IMG/VR virus record: IMGVR_UViG_3300032080_000005
Location: 1 to 63,647 of that record
DNA: 63,647 bases
Source of the DNA: a virus
Reading direction: 5' to 3' (one strand)
This document shows positions 61,771 through 63,647 of the stretch, in pieces. How positions within the stretch are numbered: position 1 is the stretch's first letter; each line of letters begins with the position of its first letter. The translations under genes and the position numbers were made by a program. The notes under the pieces were generated by a model, which saw nothing but the letters and a program-made list of their open reading frames with translations, made no database searches and was not told the origin of the DNA.

Positions 61771-61802
61771 CCCCGTAGTGTGACCAACGTCACACTACGG
61801 GG
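61771..61802 (+). terminator. 14-pair hairpin after RIIB with embedded TGTGA...TCACA
   Basis: CCCCGTAGTGTGAC (61771-61784), loop CAAC, exact complement (61789-61802). It contains the third copy of TGTGACCAACGTCACA (61779-61794) and lies after the RIIB stop, so a terminator role is very likely here. Confidence 0.7.
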
Positions 61803-61930
61803 CGGGGGCTTCTGATACAGTAACCCAACTTGACCGGGGCACTCTCCCACAAAGCGAGAGCACACAGGCAGCACCCGCCCCGCGCATAATGAAGTGACTA
61901 CCACCGGCCGATCAAGCGACGGGGTAGGGC

Positions 61931-61964
61931 GGGCGGAGAGTCCGTAAACCTTGACTCTCCGCCC
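61931..61964 (+). terminator. 12-pair hairpin before the rightward tRNA
   Basis: GGGCGGAGAGTC (61931-61942) and GACTCTCCGCCC (61953-61964) flank a 10-base loop just before the tRNA at 61970. It could end an upstream transcript or be a processing signal for the tRNA. Confidence 0.55.
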
Positions 61965-61969
61965 CACGC

Positions 61970-62043
61970 GCCGCTCTAGCCCAATTGGCAGAGGCGTCCG
62001 ATTCAAGATCGGAAGGTTGCAGGTTCGAGTCCTGCGGGCGGCA
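61970..62043 (+). tRNA. type I tRNA with anticodon CAA (Leu)
   Basis: Acceptor GCCGCTC/GGGCGGC, anticodon stem TCCGA/TCGGA with loop TTCAAGA, variable loop only AGGTT, T-arm GCAGG/CCTGC with TTCGAGT. Leu tRNAs in bacteria are type II with a long variable arm, so a CAA anticodon on a type I body is atypical. It is the only rightward tRNA. Confidence 0.85.
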
Positions 62044-62071
62044 TGTTCACACAAAACACGAAAGGAGCACG

Positions 62072-62689
62072 ATGACCAAGCGCCAGAGACAAGCCAAACA
62101 CGCCGCAGAGCACCGCCACATGCGCGACCGTCTGCTGAGAATCTTCGACGCAGCGGACGCCGACGTGACGGAAGCAGGGCGACTCTGGTACCCCGGCGCG
62201 GAAAACGTCATCGCCGACCTGAGCCGTGAGTTCTCGCTAGGCCGCCCGCGTGTGGCCGCCGTCGTGGCGGTCCTATCGCCCCGGCAGCGCTGGCGCAAGA
62301 ACATCGAGGGTGCCCGCCACGTCCTGGAGGGGGAACCGTGGCGGGCACCCGGCTACGATCCCAACCGGGCGAAGGCGGTAGCCCTCGCTGAGGGAGCACC
62401 GCTGGAGCAGATCATCGGCGGCGACAAGGTCACGAGCTTTTGGGCCAACCTGATTGGCTCGCGCACCGCCGTCACGGTGGACGTGTGGGCGCAGCGTGCG
62501 GCCCTGGGGCACTACCACCGCCATCAACCAAAGCACGGCCGGTACGGGCGGCTCGTCTCGATCTACCGTGCCGCCGCTGAGGCAGCCGGGGAGACGCCCC
62601 GCGAGTTCCAAGCCATCGTCTGGAACGCGATCCGGCCCGCCGTCGAACATCAACGCGATTGGAGCGCCATCTATGGCACCGCATCTTGA
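62072..62689 (+). CDS. 205-aa phage protein, possible helical DNA-processing enzyme
   Basis: ATG 62072 with ACGAAAGGAGCACG upstream. The sequence VAAVVAVLSPRQRWRKNIEGA, GGDKVTSFWANLIG and TVDVWAQRAALG followed by EFQAIVWNAIRPA occurs in many actinobacterial phages as an uncharacterised family, with a helix-hairpin-helix look. Asp in TVDVWAQR and Lys in GGDKVTSF are at positions reminiscent of HhH-GPD DNA glycosylases (Lys then Gly/Pro then Asp), a tentative parallel. Located next to the tRNA, opening the last operon. Confidence 0.6.
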   Translation: MTKRQRQAKHAAEHRHMRDRLLRIFDAADADVTEAGRLWYPGAENVIADLSREFSLGRPRVAAVVAVLSPRQRWRKNIEGARHVLEGEPWRAPGYDPNRAKAVALAEGAPLEQIIGGDKVTSFWANLIGSRTAVTVDVWAQRAALGHYHRHQPKHGRYGRLVSIYRAAAEAAGETPREFQAIVWNAIRPAVEHQRDWSAIYGTAS

Positions 62690-62933
62690 CTCCGCAGAGC
62701 TAGTGACCCGCGCCACGGCCGCCGAGTTGGCCCGCAAGGCACGGATCGAGGCTGACCGGACGGAGAACGGCGCTCGCATCCGCGAGCAAGTCGAACGGGA
62801 GGCACCCGCGCACATCACGGACGAAGACGCCGCAGAGCAACGGCGCTTTGAACTGGAAGACGAAATGCGCGACAAGCTGTCTCCCGAGGAGCTTTACCCA
62901 GAGCACTTCCCGGATGACGGGGAGGACTCATAA
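62673..62933 (+). CDS. 86-aa charged helical protein
   Basis: ATG inside the end of the previous gene, 17-base overlap. Long helices with Ala, Glu and Arg (TRATAAELARKARIEADRTE) and an acidic C-terminus. TAATG at its stop. Confidence 0.55.
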   Translation: MAPHLDSAELVTRATAAELARKARIEADRTENGARIREQVEREAPAHITDEDAAEQRRFELEDEMRDKLSPEELYPEHFPDDGEDS

Positions 62934-63043
62934 TGCAGCGCATCCATTATTTCGTGTTACACGAGACGGTGGAACCGTATATACGGCAACTGCTCGAAAC
63001 CAAGGAACAATTGGTAGAGAGCATACTGAAAGGAGTATCACCT

Positions 63044-63538
63044 ATGGAACCCAATCTAGTGACGCTGGTTGTTCAGAATCCGGGGGAGCAGGCGGAGGTC
63101 ATCGCCCGCGACTACGGTCTGACGCCGGGAACCGCCATCGAGCAGTACGGCGGCCAGATCAAACACGGAGCGTTCGTTTCCCTGTCGGGCGACGGCGTAC
63201 AGCTTCTTGTCGCTGACCGCGAAGTTGACGGCATCCTGTACCTCCAGAACAACGAGCACCTGATCGACGGTCAGGGCGCGGACATCGACCTCATTGGCAG
63301 CGTCGTCGCCAGCGGTGACGTTCCCTGCGAGCCGGACGAGGCCGACCTGGAGACGTTCACCGTCTACGGCGTGAACGACAACCACGAGACGTTCACCGCC
63401 GTCGTCTCCGCCACCGAGGACACCATCGCGGACGTTGCCGTCAAGGCAGGCACCGTTGACGAGGGCTTCGAGCACCTTGTCAAGATCGTCGCCATCCTCA
63501 AAGGCGACCAGACGGACCTGGAGTCGGTCGAGGTCTAG
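63044..63538 (+). CDS. 164-aa acidic beta-rich protein
   Basis: I prefer ATG 63044 with GAAAGGAGTATCACCT upstream to ATG 62933 in the same frame, because the intervening 111 bases are AT-rich, contain the palindrome CCGTATATACGG and look like a control region. The longer start would add 37 residues and be coupled (TAATG). The product is acidic, with FTVYGVNDNHETFTAVV and a C-terminal VKIVAILKGDQTDLESVEV. No family recognised. Confidence 0.6.
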   Translation: MEPNLVTLVVQNPGEQAEVIARDYGLTPGTAIEQYGGQIKHGAFVSLSGDGVQLLVADREVDGILYLQNNEHLIDGQGADIDLIGSVVASGDVPCEPDEADLETFTVYGVNDNHETFTAVVSATEDTIADVAVKAGTVDEGFEHLVKIVAILKGDQTDLESVEV

Positions 63539-63551
63539 TCCCTGTCACGGA

Positions 63552-63587
63552 GGGGGGGGGGGGGGGGGGGGGGTTACCACCCCCCCC
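63552..63587. repeat. G22 homopolymer followed by C9
   Basis: Twenty-two G residues (63552-63573), the short segment TTACCA, then nine C residues. A run this long is rare in a phage genome and is either a genuine slippage-prone element or a sequencing or assembly artefact at the contig edge. Confidence 0.7.
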
Positions 63588-63647
63588 CACAGTGAAAAAC
63601 AAACAAACAAAACCACAAACCAAAACGAGCAAAACAAATGAAAAACA
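63588..63647. other. A-rich, nearly T-free end of the window
   Basis: About 57 bases made almost only of A, C and G with repeated AAAC and AAACA. No coding signal that I can support; if the genome is joined to position 1, no continuous frame links the two. Confidence 0.5.

Noticed and set aside
62933-63043. N-terminal extension of the 164-aa protein
   Set aside because: AT-rich, with a CCGTATATACGG palindrome, and there is a good SD before ATG 63044. Kept only as an alternative start.
1-63647. CRISPR array
   Set aside because: No regularly spaced direct repeats with unique spacers. Repeats found (TGAGCTATCC, GGCTTTGGCCCTCT, 29-base pair) are few and irregularly placed.
1-63647. Integrase and lysogeny module
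   Set aside because: No tyrosine or serine recombinase motif, no Cro/CI-like pair, and tRNA-end attachment duplications were not seen. A missing part of the genome could still hold one.
63638-63647. Start codon at the end of the window continuing into position 1
   Set aside because: ATG 63638 joined to position 1 does not match the frame of the partial gene at 1-171 and hits a stop there. Not supported as a junction.

Overview
The window is most of a double-stranded DNA phage genome: a long-tailed siphovirus of a high-GC host, probably an actinobacterium. This is inferred from the GC-rich third codon positions, frequent GTG starts, ATGA/GTGA/TAATG stop-start overlaps, HK97-type head genes, a ReqiPepy6 Gp37-like tail protein, an Rpf-like muralytic protein and TANNNT promoters placed directly before start codons. 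I see no integrase, partition genes or obvious immunity repressor, so a lytic life style is likely. The left edge cuts a gene. The right edge ends in a G22 homopolymer and a T-poor A-rich tail.

Layout: (1) 1-3.3 kb holds small membrane proteins, a short leftward operon with a proline-rich anchored protein, and a secreted Rpf/lysozyme-like protein, closed by a long hairpin. (2) 3.4-29.2 kb, rightward, is one dense run of over 50 genes for DNA replication, nucleotide metabolism and RNA repair: an HNH + IS110-type C-domain protein, a metallophosphoesterase, an SNF2-type helicase, DnaQ-like exonuclease, TOTE-type primase, RecA-like helicase ATPase, HD hydrolases, a dNMP kinase, an Rnl2-like RNA ligase, family A DNA polymerase, RtcB, an ATP-dependent ligase, a RuvC-like resolvase and a BCS1-like AAA protein. 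An AT-richer island with a T5orf172/GIY-YIG-like and a LAGLIDADG-like gene sits just before the polymerase. (3) 29.2-52.4 kb, leftward, is the virion and lysis region. Read in its own direction it runs portal, protease, capsid, connectors, tail tube, chaperones, tape measure, tail tip, fibre, peptidase, amidase, holin candidate, tRNA-Thr, small terminase, large terminase. The terminase therefore lies at the far end, after lysis. (4) 52.4-63.6 kb, rightward, is the regulatory and accessory arm: many small proteins, a secreted HExxHxxGxxH protease, RIIA- and RIIB-like proteins, with palindromes, hairpins and repeats between genes.

Fourteen tRNA or tRNA-like genes are visible: twelve in two leftward clusters (49.8-50.4 and 53.2-53.7 kb), one by the terminase and one rightward at 62 kb. 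Together with two unrelated RNA ligases they suggest a tRNA maintenance strategy against anticodon nucleases.

Control signals fall into classes. Many leftward transcription units begin with TANNNT 6-7 bases before the start codon, implying leaderless mRNAs, often just after a hairpin that ends the previous unit. Many rightward genes of the right arm instead carry an ACGAAAGG(A) ribosome-binding element. A one-direction 10-mer, TGAGCTATCC, recurs at nine exact sites, and TGTGACCAACGTCACA occurs three times. These repeats look like a phage-specific regulatory network and are the most novel aspect of the window.
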